From Occultella aeris (GTDB lineage Bacteria > Actinomycetota > Actinomycetes > Actinomycetales > Beutenbergiaceae), in contig NZ_CACRYJ010000060.1 in NCBI RefSeq assembly GCF_902703175.1, positions 19,046 to 83,045 of the forward strand: a DNA stretch of 64,000 nt. The letters run 5' to 3'. The notes beneath the pieces are model-generated. The model had not been told where the DNA came from, searched no databases, and worked only from the letters and a program-made list of their open reading frames with translations. Of this stretch, positions 20,075-28,621 are shown one piece after another. A program made the translations under genes and the position numbers. Every line of letters starts with the position of its first letter. Within the stretch, counting starts at the first letter, position 1.

Positions 20075-20884
20075 TCAGACCCCGGACGCGTCCTCGATCA
20101 CGCGTCTCATGAAGTCGGCCGTGCGGACCCGCCACTCGTGGCGCGGTGGTGCGGCAGGCAGCGGCTCGCCGGCGAGGGTGGCGAGCGCGACCGTCACGAT
20201 CGGCTCGACCTCCGCCCCGAACGTGCGGACCGCGTAGGCGCCCGCCTCCTGTTTGGACAGCACGGCCCCGGTCGAGATGGTCGCGTGCAGGCGCGGCGGG
20301 CCGAGCACGCACCACTCGACGGCCGCCGTTCGCAGTGGGTCCCTGCCGGCCTCGACCCGGTCGGCCTGTCCCGCCCAGTACCCGCGCAGGTTCGCCAGGT
20401 TCCAGTCACGCAGTCGACCGGGCTCCGGATCGAGACCGAGGTCGGCCGGCGCCGGGCCGCGCACCGCGATGCCCCGGCTGCGCAACACCTGCCACATCAC
20501 CGGGTTCACGTCGAAGGCCCCGCCCGCGACGAACTGATGGCCCACGTGTGAGGCGGCCGGTTCGATCCTGGTGACGGGCAGTCCCAGGTCCGCCCGCCGG
20601 ACGAACGCCGTGTTGCAGGTGGCGAACAGGTGCCGGGTCCGGGCCAGACCGGCCAGCACCCGCGGCAGCTGGGACGCGTGCAGGGCCCGCAGCCGGCGCA
20701 GGTCGTGCCCGGTGACCGGCTCGTCGTCGAGCACCAGGAGCAGGTCGATGTCGCTGCGCCCTGGCCGGTAGGCACCCAGGGCCGTGGAACCGAACACGTA
20801 GGCGCCGACCACCCGACCGGGCAACAGCCGGTCGGCCCAGCCGAGGTAGGCGTCGACGGCCCGGCGGACTTCGGCGGGGAGCAT
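20075..20884 (-). CDS. Nucleotidyltransferase-domain protein (ANT-like)
   Basis: A 269-residue protein with the nucleotidyltransferase signature GAYVFGSTALGAYRPGRSDI followed by DLLLVLD, i.e. the GS-x-DxD metal site, then a helical C-domain with LHATISTGAVLSKQEAGAYA, the segment shared with aminoglycoside adenylyltransferases such as AadA. It may adenylate an antibiotic or another small molecule; resistance cannot be claimed from sequence. ATG 20884 begins MLPAEVRRAVDAYLG; a longer frame to 21076 overlaps tdk and is rejected. It lies 42 bases upstream of the DUF4037 gene. Confidence 0.75.
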   Translation of the reverse strand: MLPAEVRRAVDAYLGWADRLLPGRVVGAYVFGSTALGAYRPGRSDIDLLLVLDDEPVTGHDLRRLRALHASQLPRVLAGLARTRHLFATCNTAFVRRADLGLPVTRIEPAASHVGHQFVAGGAFDVNPVMWQVLRSRGIAVRGPAPADLGLDPEPGRLRDWNLANLRGYWAGQADRVEAGRDPLRTAAVEWCVLGPPRLHATISTGAVLSKQEAGAYAVRTFGAEVEPIVTVALATLAGEPLPAAPPRHEWRVRTADFMRRVIEDASGV

Positions 20885-20933
20885 GCCCGGCAGCCTGTGC
20901 GGCTCGCGGCTTCGCACCGGTGTCCGGCAGACC

Positions 20934-21533
20934 CTAGGAGGTCTCCAGGTGCAGGCGGCACCGCGGCTGGTAGCTCTCGATGCCGCCGACATGCTCGGCG
21001 CCCGGGACAAGCGCGTCTCCCACCGCACCCGCCCGGACCCGCTGGTGGAAGGCCGCGTCCCGACCGCAGCGGGCACACACCGCGGTCAGCTTCGTGACCG
21101 ACTCGGCGACCGCCATCAACGCGGGCAGCGGCTCGAAGGGGCGGGCATCGAACGTCACGGACAGCCCCGCGACCACGACCACGATGCCACGACCGGCGAG
21201 CTCCGTGGCCGCATCGAGGAGGCCGGGGCCGAAGAACTGGGCCTCGTCGATCGCGACCAGGTCGGGTGTGCGGCCCTCGAGGACGCCCATGAGATCGACC
21301 AGGGCCATGAGTGCCGGGACATCGGCGACCATGTGCGCCTCGGCGCTCTGTCCGGCGTGCGAGGACACGGTTCCGGTGCCGCGCCGGTCGTCCAGGGAAT
21401 GGTTGATGACCTCGACGTCCAGGCCGGCAAGCCTGGCCCGGCGGACCCGGCGCAGCAGCTCCTCGGACTTGCCGGCGAACATCGGCCCGCAGACCACCTC
21501 GATCCGGCCGGCGGTCCCCATGTCTGTGCGCAT
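20934..21533 (-). CDS. tdk: Thymidine kinase
   Basis: Type II thymidine kinase, phosphorylating thymidine with ATP in the salvage pathway. 199 residues, close to the usual length. Walker A is VVCGPMFAGKSEELLRRVRR, Walker B is VAIDEAQFF, the catalytic Glu lies in that segment, and the lasso/zinc region contains CARCGRDAAFHQRV with a later Cys. The ATG at 21533 is supported by a TAACCT hexamer seven bases upstream; ATG 21521 is an alternative four codons in. Divergent from the acetyltransferase relic. Confidence 0.9.
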   Translation of the reverse strand: MRTDMGTAGRIEVVCGPMFAGKSEELLRRVRRARLAGLDVEVINHSLDDRRGTGTVSSHAGQSAEAHMVADVPALMALVDLMGVLEGRTPDLVAIDEAQFFGPGLLDAATELAGRGIVVVVAGLSVTFDARPFEPLPALMAVAESVTKLTAVCARCGRDAAFHQRVRAGAVGDALVPGAEHVGGIESYQPRCRLHLETS

Positions 21534-21560
21534 GAGGGCGAGGTTACCTTCCGGGCCGAT

Positions 21561-22022
21561 GTGATCGAGGCGTGGCCCGCCCTGCTCGCGGACCGACCCA
21601 CGGCCGTCGACCGGGTCCTGGTCACGACGGCCGAGGAGACCTGGGACGCTCCGCTGGTGGACCTCGGCTTCACCGCGGCCCGCACCGAGCAGATCTGGCG
21701 CCTCCCGCTCGCCGCGCTGCCGGCACCGGTCACCGGCGGCTCGCACGACTTCACCCCGGTCACCGGCTGTGACCTGGTCCGCGTGAGCGAACTGGACAAC
21801 ATCGTGCGGCACCAGATCCCGGGGACCGAGGACTGGACGGGCACCGTCGAGGACCTGCGGGCCACGCTCGCCGACGACGAGTTCGACCCGGACCTGTATC
21901 TGATCGCAGTGCACCGCGGCTCAGGGACCTACGACGTGCGCAACCGGGACTCCCACACCATGGCGGCCCGGCACGGCGGCGTCCCGGAGCACCGCACCAC
22001 CGAGTGGACGGCCACGCTCTGA
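21561..22022 (+). CDS. Short GNAT-like protein, probably internally deleted
   Basis: A 153-residue frame that reads like the two ends of a GNAT acetyltransferase joined together. The first part (DFTPVTGCDLVRVSELDNIV, then TVEDLRATLADDEFDPDLYL) matches the start of a GNAT domain up to the strand IAVHRGSGTYD. The next residues, RNRDSHTMAARHGGV, resemble the conserved C-terminal end (N-x-x-SH-x-M). The acetyl-CoA binding core that should lie between is absent, so an in-frame deletion is inferred and activity is doubtful. The start is probably GTG 21561, shortly after the divergent tdk promoter. Confidence 0.55.
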   Translation: MIEAWPALLADRPTAVDRVLVTTAEETWDAPLVDLGFTAARTEQIWRLPLAALPAPVTGGSHDFTPVTGCDLVRVSELDNIVRHQIPGTEDWTGTVEDLRATLADDEFDPDLYLIAVHRGSGTYDVRNRDSHTMAARHGGVPEHRTTEWTATL

Positions 22023-22042
22023 CCGCCGGATAGCATCGAACA

Positions 22043-23056
22043 ATGACGGCCCGCCCCCGCACCGCCCGCGCCGTCGGCACCACCGTCCTGACGCTCGCCC
22101 TGCTCGCACTGACGCTCGCGACCGGAGCCACGCCCGCCCGGGCCACGACCGGGGGAGCGGCGAGCGCGACCGGGGTGTACGCCGTCGCCTCCGAGGTGGA
22201 CCTGACCATCACCACCACAGGGGCGATCGGTGCCCTTCAACCCGTGATCGACCTGCTCACCGAGGACCCGATCCTTCAGGGTCAGACCATCACGGCGGCG
22301 CAGGTCGGCACCCCGGCGGAGACCAGCGGCACCGAGTCCGACGCCGTCGGCCCGGTCTCGGTCGCGGACCTGGTCGTCATCGAGGCGGTCACCGCCGACA
22401 CCGAGCGGGTCGAGAACGAGACCCTCTCCGCCCATGGGGGCGTCGGCGGCGCGAACGTGACCCTGTTCTCCTACGAGGTGCTCGACGTCGGCCCTGTCCA
22501 CGCCACGGCCACCACGCACCCGACCGACCCGCCCACCGCGGACGCCGCCGTGACCAGCCTGACCGTGTTCGGCTCGCCGGTGACGATCCCGGAGGGGCAG
22601 TTCGTCGACCTGTCCCTCTCGCTCAGCACCGCCGAGATCCTCGAACTCCTCGAGGAGCAGTTCCCCGGGCTGTCCACGATCACCCAGTTCATCGGCACGG
22701 CGGTCAGCGCCGACGGAGCCATCGACGCGCGAGTGGGCCGCGTCGGCGAGAGTGACGACTCGACCGGCTCGGCCAGCGCCGTCGGGCTCAGCGCCGAGGT
22801 GGATCTCGAGCTGAACCTCGAGTTGTGCCTGCCCGCCTCCGGCGGTGGCTGCCGGGGCTCCGTCGCGATCAGCACGAACGCGACAGTGCTCGATCTCAAG
22901 CTCGCGCAGGCCATGGTCGAGCGGCCAGAGGCGCTCCCGGAACCGGCCGTGAGCATGAACGGCTGGGTGATCGCCGCGATCGTCGTGGTGGTCGCCGCGA
23001 TCGGTGTCGTGATCGGGGTGATCGTGGGCCGGCGAGCGCGGCGCCAGGACGCATGA
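22043..23056 (+). CDS. Secreted, C-terminally membrane-anchored protein of unknown function
   Basis: A 337-residue protein with a typical signal peptide (TVLTLALLALTLATGATPAR, cleavage likely near ARA-TT), a beta-rich Thr/Val/Ala extracellular region with one potential disulphide (two Cys in LELCLPASGGGCRG), and a single transmembrane helix near the end (VIAAIVVVVAAIGVVIGVIV) followed by a basic GRRARRQDA. It is therefore surface exposed with a short cytoplasmic tail. No known domain is recognised. TAGCAT stands six bases before the ATG, so the mRNA is probably leaderless. The stop overlaps the ATG of thpR. Confidence 0.75.
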   Translation: MTARPRTARAVGTTVLTLALLALTLATGATPARATTGGAASATGVYAVASEVDLTITTTGAIGALQPVIDLLTEDPILQGQTITAAQVGTPAETSGTESDAVGPVSVADLVVIEAVTADTERVENETLSAHGGVGGANVTLFSYEVLDVGPVHATATTHPTDPPTADAAVTSLTVFGSPVTIPEGQFVDLSLSLSTAEILELLEEQFPGLSTITQFIGTAVSADGAIDARVGRVGESDDSTGSASAVGLSAEVDLELNLELCLPASGGGCRGSVAISTNATVLDLKLAQAMVERPEALPEPAVSMNGWVIAAIVVVVAAIGVVIGVIVGRRARRQDA

Positions 23057-23676
23057 GGCTTTTCGCGGCGATCCGGCCGCCTGCTCCGGTGCTGGCGCAC
23101 CTGGGGGCGGCGACCACGGCGCTGCGCCTTGGCGCCGGTGCACCGTTGCGGTGGGTGCCGGTCGAGCAGCAACACGTCACCGTCGCGTTCTTCGGTGAAC
23201 TGCCCGACGGCGCTGCCTCGGATCTGCAGGACCCGCTGGCCCGGTTGGTGGCCGGCTTCGCGCCGCTGGAGCTGCGGTTGCGAGGCGCGGGGGAGTTCGC
23301 GGGGCGCTCGCTCTGGGTGGGCGTGGCAGATGGTGGCACGGCCGATGGCGGCGCCGGTGGTGGTGGCGCGGCGACCGGTGCGCACGCCCGTGCCGACGAC
23401 CTGGCGCGGTTGCTGGCACTGATGGCCGCGGCGGACGACCTGCCGGACGCCCAGGTGCGAGAGCGCCGTCGCGCCCACCTGAGCGTGGCCCGGCATTCGC
23501 GGCGCGCGGCCGACGTGGACCTGGGCGGGCTCGCCCGCGTGCTCTCGGTGTACTCCGGTCCCGCGTGGGTGGCCGACTCGGTCGAGCTTGTGTCCTCCCG
23601 CCTCGGCGCCGGACCAGGCGGCGGGCCGTTGCACGAGGTGATCGACACCTACCCGTTGCGCGGCTACGACGCCTGA
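23053..23676 (+). CDS. thpR: RNA 2',3'-cyclic phosphodiesterase
   Basis: A 2H phosphoesterase that opens 2',3'-cyclic phosphates on RNA (formerly 2'-5' RNA ligase). 207 residues. The start MRLFAAIRPP is characteristic, and both catalytic HxT/S motifs are seen: HVTVAFFGEL and AHLSVARHS. Between them is a Gly/Ala-rich insertion (residues about 95-115) not expected in compact members. The ATG overlaps the preceding stop (ATGA), so it is coupled to the surface-protein gene. Confidence 0.85.
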   Translation: MRLFAAIRPPAPVLAHLGAATTALRLGAGAPLRWVPVEQQHVTVAFFGELPDGAASDLQDPLARLVAGFAPLELRLRGAGEFAGRSLWVGVADGGTADGGAGGGGAATGAHARADDLARLLALMAAADDLPDAQVRERRRAHLSVARHSRRAADVDLGGLARVLSVYSGPAWVADSVELVSSRLGAGPGGGPLHEVIDTYPLRGYDA

Positions 23677-23715
23677 CCCCTCGCCGTCGGGCATTCAGCA
23701 CGGCAGACTGAGCGG

Positions 23716-24777
23716 ATGCGCCTGCCGATCGACCTGCCCGTCACTCCGATGCTTGCCAAGGCCGTCAAGGCGGTGCCCGCACCGGACGCCGTCGAGGGTG
23801 GCTACTCCTACGAGCCCAAATGGGACGGGTTCCGCGGGATCATCCTGCGCGACGGTGACGACGTGGAGATCGCCTCCCGGGGCAGCAAGCCGTTGACCAG
23901 ATACTTCCCGGAGCTCGTCGAGGCGGTCAAGGAGCACCTTCCGGAGCGGTGCGCGATCGACGGTGAGATCGTGGTGCGTTCCGGGGCGGCGGGCAGCCAG
24001 CGGCTGGACTGGGAGGCACTCTCGCAGCGGATCCACCCGGCGGAGTCGAGGGTCAATCGGCTGGCGGCCGAGACGCCGTCGGAGTTCGTGGCGTTCGACC
24101 TGCTCGCGCTCGACGACGCCGACCTCATGGGCGAGCCGTTCTCCGTGCGGCGGGCGCGCCTCGAGGGGCTGTTCGACGGCATCGCGGCGGGCGCGCCCAT
24201 CCACCTCACCCGGGTGACCGGTGACGACGTGCTCGCGCGGGACTGGTTCGAGCGGTTCGAGGGTGCCGGGCTCGACGGGGTAGTCGCCAAGCCGCTCGCG
24301 CAACCGTACGCCCCCGGCAAGCGCACGATGCTGAAGATCAAGCACGCCCGTACGGCGGACGCGGTGCTCGTCGGCTACCGCGTCCACAAGAGCGGCGAGG
24401 GGGTGGGGTCGCTGCTGCTCGGCATGTACACCGGTGACGGGACCCTGGTGAACGTCGGCGGGATCTCGGCCTTCACGAACGCGCGCCGGCTCGAGCTCGT
24501 CGACGAGTTGGACCCGTTGGTGGTCCGCGACGGCGACGGGGAGGCGGTTCGCGGTGAGACCGACCGGTCCCGGTTCAGCGCAAGCAAGGACGTCTCGTTC
24601 GTGCGACTTCGCCCAGAGCGCGTGGTCGAGGTCGCGTTCGACCAGCTGGAGGGATGGCGGTTCCGGCACTCGGTGACGTTCCTGCGCTGGCGGCCCGACC
24701 GGGAGCCCACCTCCTGCCTGATCGACCAGGTGGACCGGGCCGTCGCCTACGACCTGGAGTCCGTCCTGGCCCGGTGA
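23716..24777 (+). CDS. ligC: ATP-dependent DNA ligase (LigC type)
   Basis: A 353-residue ATP-dependent ligase with only the nucleotidyltransferase and OB domains, as in mycobacterial LigC. Motif I is YEPKWDGFRG with the adenylated lysine; others are ASRGSK, AIDGEIVV, VAFDLLALDD, GLDGVVAK (motif IV) and MLKIKHARTADAVLVGYRVH (motif V). It seals nicks and is linked in mycobacteria to ribonucleotide-tolerant gap repair with a Prim-PolC polymerase; a polymerase of that kind is encoded at 27595-28611. CAGACT lies six bases before the ATG. Confidence 0.9.
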   Translation: MRLPIDLPVTPMLAKAVKAVPAPDAVEGGYSYEPKWDGFRGIILRDGDDVEIASRGSKPLTRYFPELVEAVKEHLPERCAIDGEIVVRSGAAGSQRLDWEALSQRIHPAESRVNRLAAETPSEFVAFDLLALDDADLMGEPFSVRRARLEGLFDGIAAGAPIHLTRVTGDDVLARDWFERFEGAGLDGVVAKPLAQPYAPGKRTMLKIKHARTADAVLVGYRVHKSGEGVGSLLLGMYTGDGTLVNVGGISAFTNARRLELVDELDPLVVRDGDGEAVRGETDRSRFSASKDVSFVRLRPERVVEVAFDQLEGWRFRHSVTFLRWRPDREPTSCLIDQVDRAVAYDLESVLAR

Positions 24778-24838
24778 CGGCGGCCAGGCGGACCGGGTAC
24801 CCCTACCGGATGCGCGTGGGTTCGGGCAGCATGACTCC

Positions 24839-25606
24839 ATGCCGATGCGCCTGGCACTCGAGGACTACCTGGGCGCCATCGGCATGGGCGTCGCGGAGAT
24901 GCTCGACGCGCATGCCCGCGCCGGCGCAACGGCGCGGGTCCCGACCTGCCCTGCGTGGACGGCCGACCAGTTGCTGGCGCATCAGTCGATGGTGCACCGC
25001 TGGGCGGCGGGAAACGTCAGCGGATCGGGATCCGGCGTCCCGATCACACAGACGCGCATCCTCGCCGAGGTGGCTGATCTGCGCGGCTACCTGCGCGAGG
25101 GGGCCGACGCCCTGCTCGCCGCGATCGTGGGCGCCGACGACGACCTCCGCGCGATGGTCTTCCTCAAGGACGCACCGCCGCCGCGACTGTTCTGGGCGCG
25201 TCGGCAGGCGCACGAGACCACCATCCACGCCGTCGACGCCCGCGCCGCGGCGCTCGGCAGGGTGCCGACCGACGCCGAGGTCGGGATCCCGACAGACCTG
25301 GCGCTCGACGGCATCGACGAACTGCTTCGCGGCTTCCACACCCGGGGCCGGCGGACGAGCCCGCTGTTCGACGGCACCGACTTCACCTTCACGGTGCGGC
25401 CCACCGACGCCGCGGCGTCCTGGACGGTGCAGGTGCGCGACGGCCCGCTGGTCCTCGAGGACGTCGCGGGGCCAGTGGAGCCGGCCCTGACCGGCACCGC
25501 CGTGCAGCTCTACCTGGGGCTGTGGAACCGTGGCACCCAGATCGTCGAGGCGGGCGGGCTCGGACTTCTGGAGCGGTGGCGCGACGTGCGGGTGCGGTGG
25601 AGCTGA
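24839..25606 (+). CDS. Maleylpyruvate isomerase family protein (mycothiol-dependent type)
   Basis: A 255-residue DinB-like four-helix protein of the TIGR03083 group, actinobacterial relatives of mycothiol-dependent maleylpyruvate isomerase. The N-terminal metal-binding domain shows VPTCPAWTADQLLAHQSMVH with a His, the WARRQAHETTIHAVDARAA helix carries the HxxxH pair, and the C-terminal half (FTVRPTDAAASWTVQVRDG) is the sterol-carrier-like domain. The thiol and substrate are unknown. CAGCAT stands six bases before ATG 24839. Confidence 0.8.
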   Translation: MPMRLALEDYLGAIGMGVAEMLDAHARAGATARVPTCPAWTADQLLAHQSMVHRWAAGNVSGSGSGVPITQTRILAEVADLRGYLREGADALLAAIVGADDDLRAMVFLKDAPPPRLFWARRQAHETTIHAVDARAAALGRVPTDAEVGIPTDLALDGIDELLRGFHTRGRRTSPLFDGTDFTFTVRPTDAAASWTVQVRDGPLVLEDVAGPVEPALTGTAVQLYLGLWNRGTQIVEAGGLGLLERWRDVRVRWS

Positions 25607-25632
25607 GCCGGCTCGTGGTGCACGATGGAGCG

Positions 25633-26067
25633 ATGGAGACAACGAGATCGCACGGGTCGATCACCCCGAAACTCGTGGTCAAGGGCGCAGACGCAGCCAT
25701 CGACTTCTACCGACGCGTGTTCGGGGCCGAACTGCAGCAGCGGTTCACGGCCGGGGAGTCCGTGGTGTTCGCGCAGCTGCAGATCCTCGGCTCCACGGTG
25801 CAGCTCAAGGATGAGGACTCCCACGATCCGGCGCCGACCTCGCTCGGCCGTCCGGGGGTGCTCCTCAGTGTCGACACCGAGGACCCCGACGGGGTCGCGC
25901 GGGCCGTCGTGGACGGCGGCGGCGAAGTTGTCTTCGAGGTCGGCGACCAGCCCTACGGCGCCCGTGGTGGCCGGGTCCGCGACCCGTTCGGTCACGAGTG
26001 GCTGGTGCAGACTCCGTTGACCTGGAGTGCCGAGGAGATCCAGTCCGGACTGGACGGGGCCGACTGA
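25633..26067 (+). CDS. VOC/PhnB-like protein
   Basis: A 144-residue vicinal-oxygen-chelate fold protein of the PhnB type: SITPKLVVKGADAAIDFYRR and VFGAELQQRFTAG, later QPYGARGGRVRDPFGHEW. These are glyoxalase/dioxygenase relatives with two beta-alpha-beta-beta-beta units; many have no assigned substrate. ATG 25633 is chosen because the domain starts a few residues later; the longer frame to 25522 overlaps the previous gene. Confidence 0.8.
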   Translation: METTRSHGSITPKLVVKGADAAIDFYRRVFGAELQQRFTAGESVVFAQLQILGSTVQLKDEDSHDPAPTSLGRPGVLLSVDTEDPDGVARAVVDGGGEVVFEVGDQPYGARGGRVRDPFGHEWLVQTPLTWSAEEIQSGLDGAD

Positions 26068-26175
26068 CCCCCGGGATCGGCAACGCGCTATGGTGCGACC
26101 GCCCGTGGGCACGCTAGTCTGCGGCGCACCGCGGGCCATCGGCGGCCCGCTCGGAAGCGAATGCGGGGGCCTGTG

Positions 26176-26655
26176 ATGAAGACGGCGCGACGTGGCGTGG
26201 TGATGGCGTTCCTGCTCGGTCTGGTGCTGACGCTGGCGGCCTGCTCGAGCGGCGCGGGTCCGACGACGGCGGTGGCCGGGGACTGCCTGGTCGAGGCCAG
26301 CAGCGCGGACGACATGAACGTCGTCGAGTGCGCCGACGGGGAGGCGAAGTGGTCGGTGCTCGCTGTGGCCGACACCATCGACGGCACCGTCTGTGCCGAC
26401 CAGCCGGACGGCGACATCTACCTGACGTTCGAGGACGACGGGAAGTCGGTCTGCCTGCGTCTGCTCGGCGCCGTCGGCGACTGTGCCTGGACGGACTTCT
26501 CCGGGCTCGCCGACTGTGAGGAGGATTCCGGCTACCAGCTCGCCGCGATCCTCGAGGACACCGACGACGAAGCCGGCTGCCCGGCCGAGACCGAGCAGGT
26601 CCGCGTCTACAGCGACCCGAGCGTGTACTGCTGGATCCGCTGGCCGGCGTCTTGA
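26176..26655 (+). CDS. Putative lipoprotein
   Basis: A short basic N-terminus, the hydrophobic stretch VVMAFLLGLVLTLAACSSG and a lipobox LAAC predict a lipid-anchored exported protein. The mature part has about ten cysteines and many acidic residues (VVECADGEAKWSVLAVAD, DCEEDSGYQLAAILED), suggesting disulphides; it resembles septum- or sensor-type lipoproteins but no domain is recognised. ATG 26161, preceded by GGAAG, would add five residues. A TAGTCT hexamer near 26112 may be its promoter. The stop overlaps the TTG of the next gene. Confidence 0.75.
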   Translation: MKTARRGVVMAFLLGLVLTLAACSSGAGPTTAVAGDCLVEASSADDMNVVECADGEAKWSVLAVADTIDGTVCADQPDGDIYLTFEDDGKSVCLRLLGAVGDCAWTDFSGLADCEEDSGYQLAAILEDTDDEAGCPAETEQVRVYSDPSVYCWIRWPAS

Positions 26656-27014
26656 CCGGCGCGAGCGCGGGCCGCACCGGTCTGGCTCACGCGGCCACTT
26701 GCCGACTCGCGACGACGGGTCGGCGGACCGGGCGACCACACGTGGTGTCGGTGTGGTTCGTGCTCGAGGGGGATACCCTGTTCGTGCTGGCTCGGGGCGT
26801 CGGCACCGACTGGGTCCGCAACGTGCAGGCCCAGCCGGCTGTCGAGATCTGCTATCGCCAGGCCCGTCTGGCCGGGCGGGCCAGGCTCGTGGCGGACGAG
26901 CAGGAGAGCCACCGGGCGCAGGCCGCCTGGTTCGCGAAGTACTCGGGTCGGCTCGCAGGCCCGACCGAGGACTCACCCGACGCCACTGTCATCGCGATCG
27001 ACCTCGATCGGTGA
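26652..27014 (+). CDS. Deazaflavin-dependent nitroreductase-like protein (Ddn/DUF385 family)
   Basis: A 120-residue split-barrel protein related to the F420-dependent nitroreductase Ddn: CRLATTGRRTGRPHVVSVWF is the family signature, followed by FVLARGVGTDWVRNVQAQPA and VEICYRQARLAGRARLV. It probably binds F420 or a flavin and reduces a small molecule. The likely start is TTG 26652, overlapping the lipoprotein stop by four bases (TTGA); no ATG or GTG exists upstream of the conserved core. Confidence 0.75.
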   Translation: MTGASAGRTGLAHAATCRLATTGRRTGRPHVVSVWFVLEGDTLFVLARGVGTDWVRNVQAQPAVEICYRQARLAGRARLVADEQESHRAQAAWFAKYSGRLAGPTEDSPDATVIAIDLDR

Positions 27015-27058
27015 CGCGCGGGCACCTGCCCGTCCCACGGCCGGAGTACGGTGCCGGG

Positions 27059-27577
27059 ATGGCCCACCTCGTCCCGCTCGATGGCGTCCACCCCGAGATC
27101 GACCCGACCGCGTTCGTGGCGTCGACCGCGACTCTGATCGGAGACGTGCGGATCGGCGCGCGGACCGGCGTGTTCTACGGCGCGGTCGTTCGTGGCGACC
27201 TGGCACCGATCCGGATCGGCTCGGGCACCAATCTCCAGGACAACGTGGTGGTGCATGCCGACCCGGACTTTCCGGCGACCATCGGTGACGGAGTGACCGT
27301 CGGTCACGCCGCCGTGGTGCACGGATGCACCGTCGAGGACGGCTGCCTCATCGGCATGAGTGCGACCGTCATGAACGGGGCCGTGATCGGTGCCGGCTCA
27401 CTGGTGGCCGCCGGTGCCCTGGTGTTGGAGGGGACAGTGGTACCGCCGCACTCGCTCGTTGCTGGTGTGCCGGCGAAGGTCCGCCGCGAACTCACCGATG
27501 ACGAGATCGCCGGGCTCGAGGGGAGCGCCTCGCGGTACGCGGAGATCTCCCGCCGACACCGGGGTGCCGCCTCCTAG
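27059..27577 (+). CDS. Gamma carbonic anhydrase family protein
   Basis: A 172-residue left-handed beta-helix protein. Hexapeptide turns run from TATLIGDVRIGARTGVFYGA to IGAGSLVAAGALVLEGTVVP, and the metal-binding histidines are in NVVVHADP and VTVGHAAVVHGC, as in the CaiE/YrdA-type gamma carbonic anhydrases. It may hydrate CO2 or act as a related hexapeptide enzyme. TACGGT stands six bases before ATG 27059, indicating a leaderless message. It faces the polymerase gene at 27595 tail to tail. Confidence 0.85.
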   Translation: MAHLVPLDGVHPEIDPTAFVASTATLIGDVRIGARTGVFYGAVVRGDLAPIRIGSGTNLQDNVVVHADPDFPATIGDGVTVGHAAVVHGCTVEDGCLIGMSATVMNGAVIGAGSLVAAGALVLEGTVVPPHSLVAGVPAKVRRELTDDEIAGLEGSASRYAEISRRHRGAAS

Positions 27578-27594
27578 CCGAGGTCAGGCCCTGC

Positions 27595-28611
27595 TCAGCC
27601 CTCCATCTTCTTGCGGGAGGGCTGCACCCGGGGCGGCTCGCCCGGCATCTTCGGGTACTCGGGCGGGAACGGCATCTCACCGAGGCCGTTCCCGACGTCG
27701 GTGTCCCAGAGGCCGAGTGCGGACTCGAACGTGCCGACGGCGTCGTCGATCCCGGCCCACGCGTCGCCGTGGTCCTCGAGCAGACCCGGCACCGTCAGCA
27801 CGGTGAAGTCCGCGGTGCTGACTTCGGACAGTTCCTCCCACCGCACCGGCATGGAGACCGGAGCGCCGGGAAGGGGCCGGGGGGAGTAGGCCGCGGCGAT
27901 GGTGCGGTCGCGGTTCGCCTGGTTGAAGTCGACGAAGATCTTCTCCCCGCGCTCCTCCTTCCACCAGGCGGTGGTGACCAGTTCTGGCAGGCGCCGCTCC
28001 AGTTCCCGGGCAATCCCGATGACGCCGTGCCGCACCTCCAGGAACTCGTGATCGGGGGTGACCCGGGCATACACGTGCAGCCCGCGGTTCCCGCTCGTCT
28101 TGACCCACGGGGTCAGCCCGAGCTCGGTCATCAGGTCCCGCAGGGCGAACGCCGCCGTGACGACGTCGGCGAAGGACCGGCCGGGCTGCGGGTCCAGGTC
28201 GATGCGGATCTCGTCGGGATTGTCGGCGTTCGCGGTGCGCACCGGCCAGGGGTGGAACGTGACCGTGTTCATCTGCACTGCCCACACGGCGGTGGCGATC
28301 TCGTCGATGACCAGCTGCGGGTGCTGGCGCCCGGAAGGGTAGGTGCAGATCACGGTGCGAGCCCACTCCGGGGCACCCTTGGGAGGGTTCTTGGAGAAGA
28401 ACTCCTCCCCGTCGGTGCCCTGCGGGAACCGCTGCAGGGTCACCGGCCGGTCGCCGACCGCCCGCAGGAAACCATCGGCCACGGCGGCGAGGTAGCGCGC
28501 CAGGTCCCACTTCGTGATGCCCGGCCACATCTCGCGATCGGGCGAGGAGATGCGCACGGAGCGCGCACCGTCTCCTCCGGGCAGGTCCAGGTGTTTCGCC
28601 GTCGTGGCCAT
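27595..28611 (-). CDS. LigD-type primase-polymerase (Prim-PolC-like)
   Basis: A 338-residue stand-alone polymerase domain of the LigD/AEP family. Seen are SSPDREMWPGITKWDLARYL, TLQRFPQGTDGEEFFSKNPP, the catalytic acidic pair in IRIDLDPQPGRSF, VKTSGNRGLHVYARV, and the C-terminal signature KIFVDFNQANRDRTIAAAYS. Such enzymes add nucleotides, often ribonucleotides, at gaps and breaks. No ligase or nuclease domain is attached, so it would need a partner; the ligC gene 3 kb away is the obvious candidate. TAGGCT lies seven bases before ATG 28611. Confidence 0.88.
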   Translation of the reverse strand: MATTAKHLDLPGGDGARSVRISSPDREMWPGITKWDLARYLAAVADGFLRAVGDRPVTLQRFPQGTDGEEFFSKNPPKGAPEWARTVICTYPSGRQHPQLVIDEIATAVWAVQMNTVTFHPWPVRTANADNPDEIRIDLDPQPGRSFADVVTAAFALRDLMTELGLTPWVKTSGNRGLHVYARVTPDHEFLEVRHGVIGIARELERRLPELVTTAWWKEERGEKIFVDFNQANRDRTIAAAYSPRPLPGAPVSMPVRWEELSEVSTADFTVLTVPGLLEDHGDAWAGIDDAVGTFESALGLWDTDVGNGLGEMPFPPEYPKMPGEPPRVQPSRKKMEG

Positions 28612-28621
28612 GGCTGCGAGC

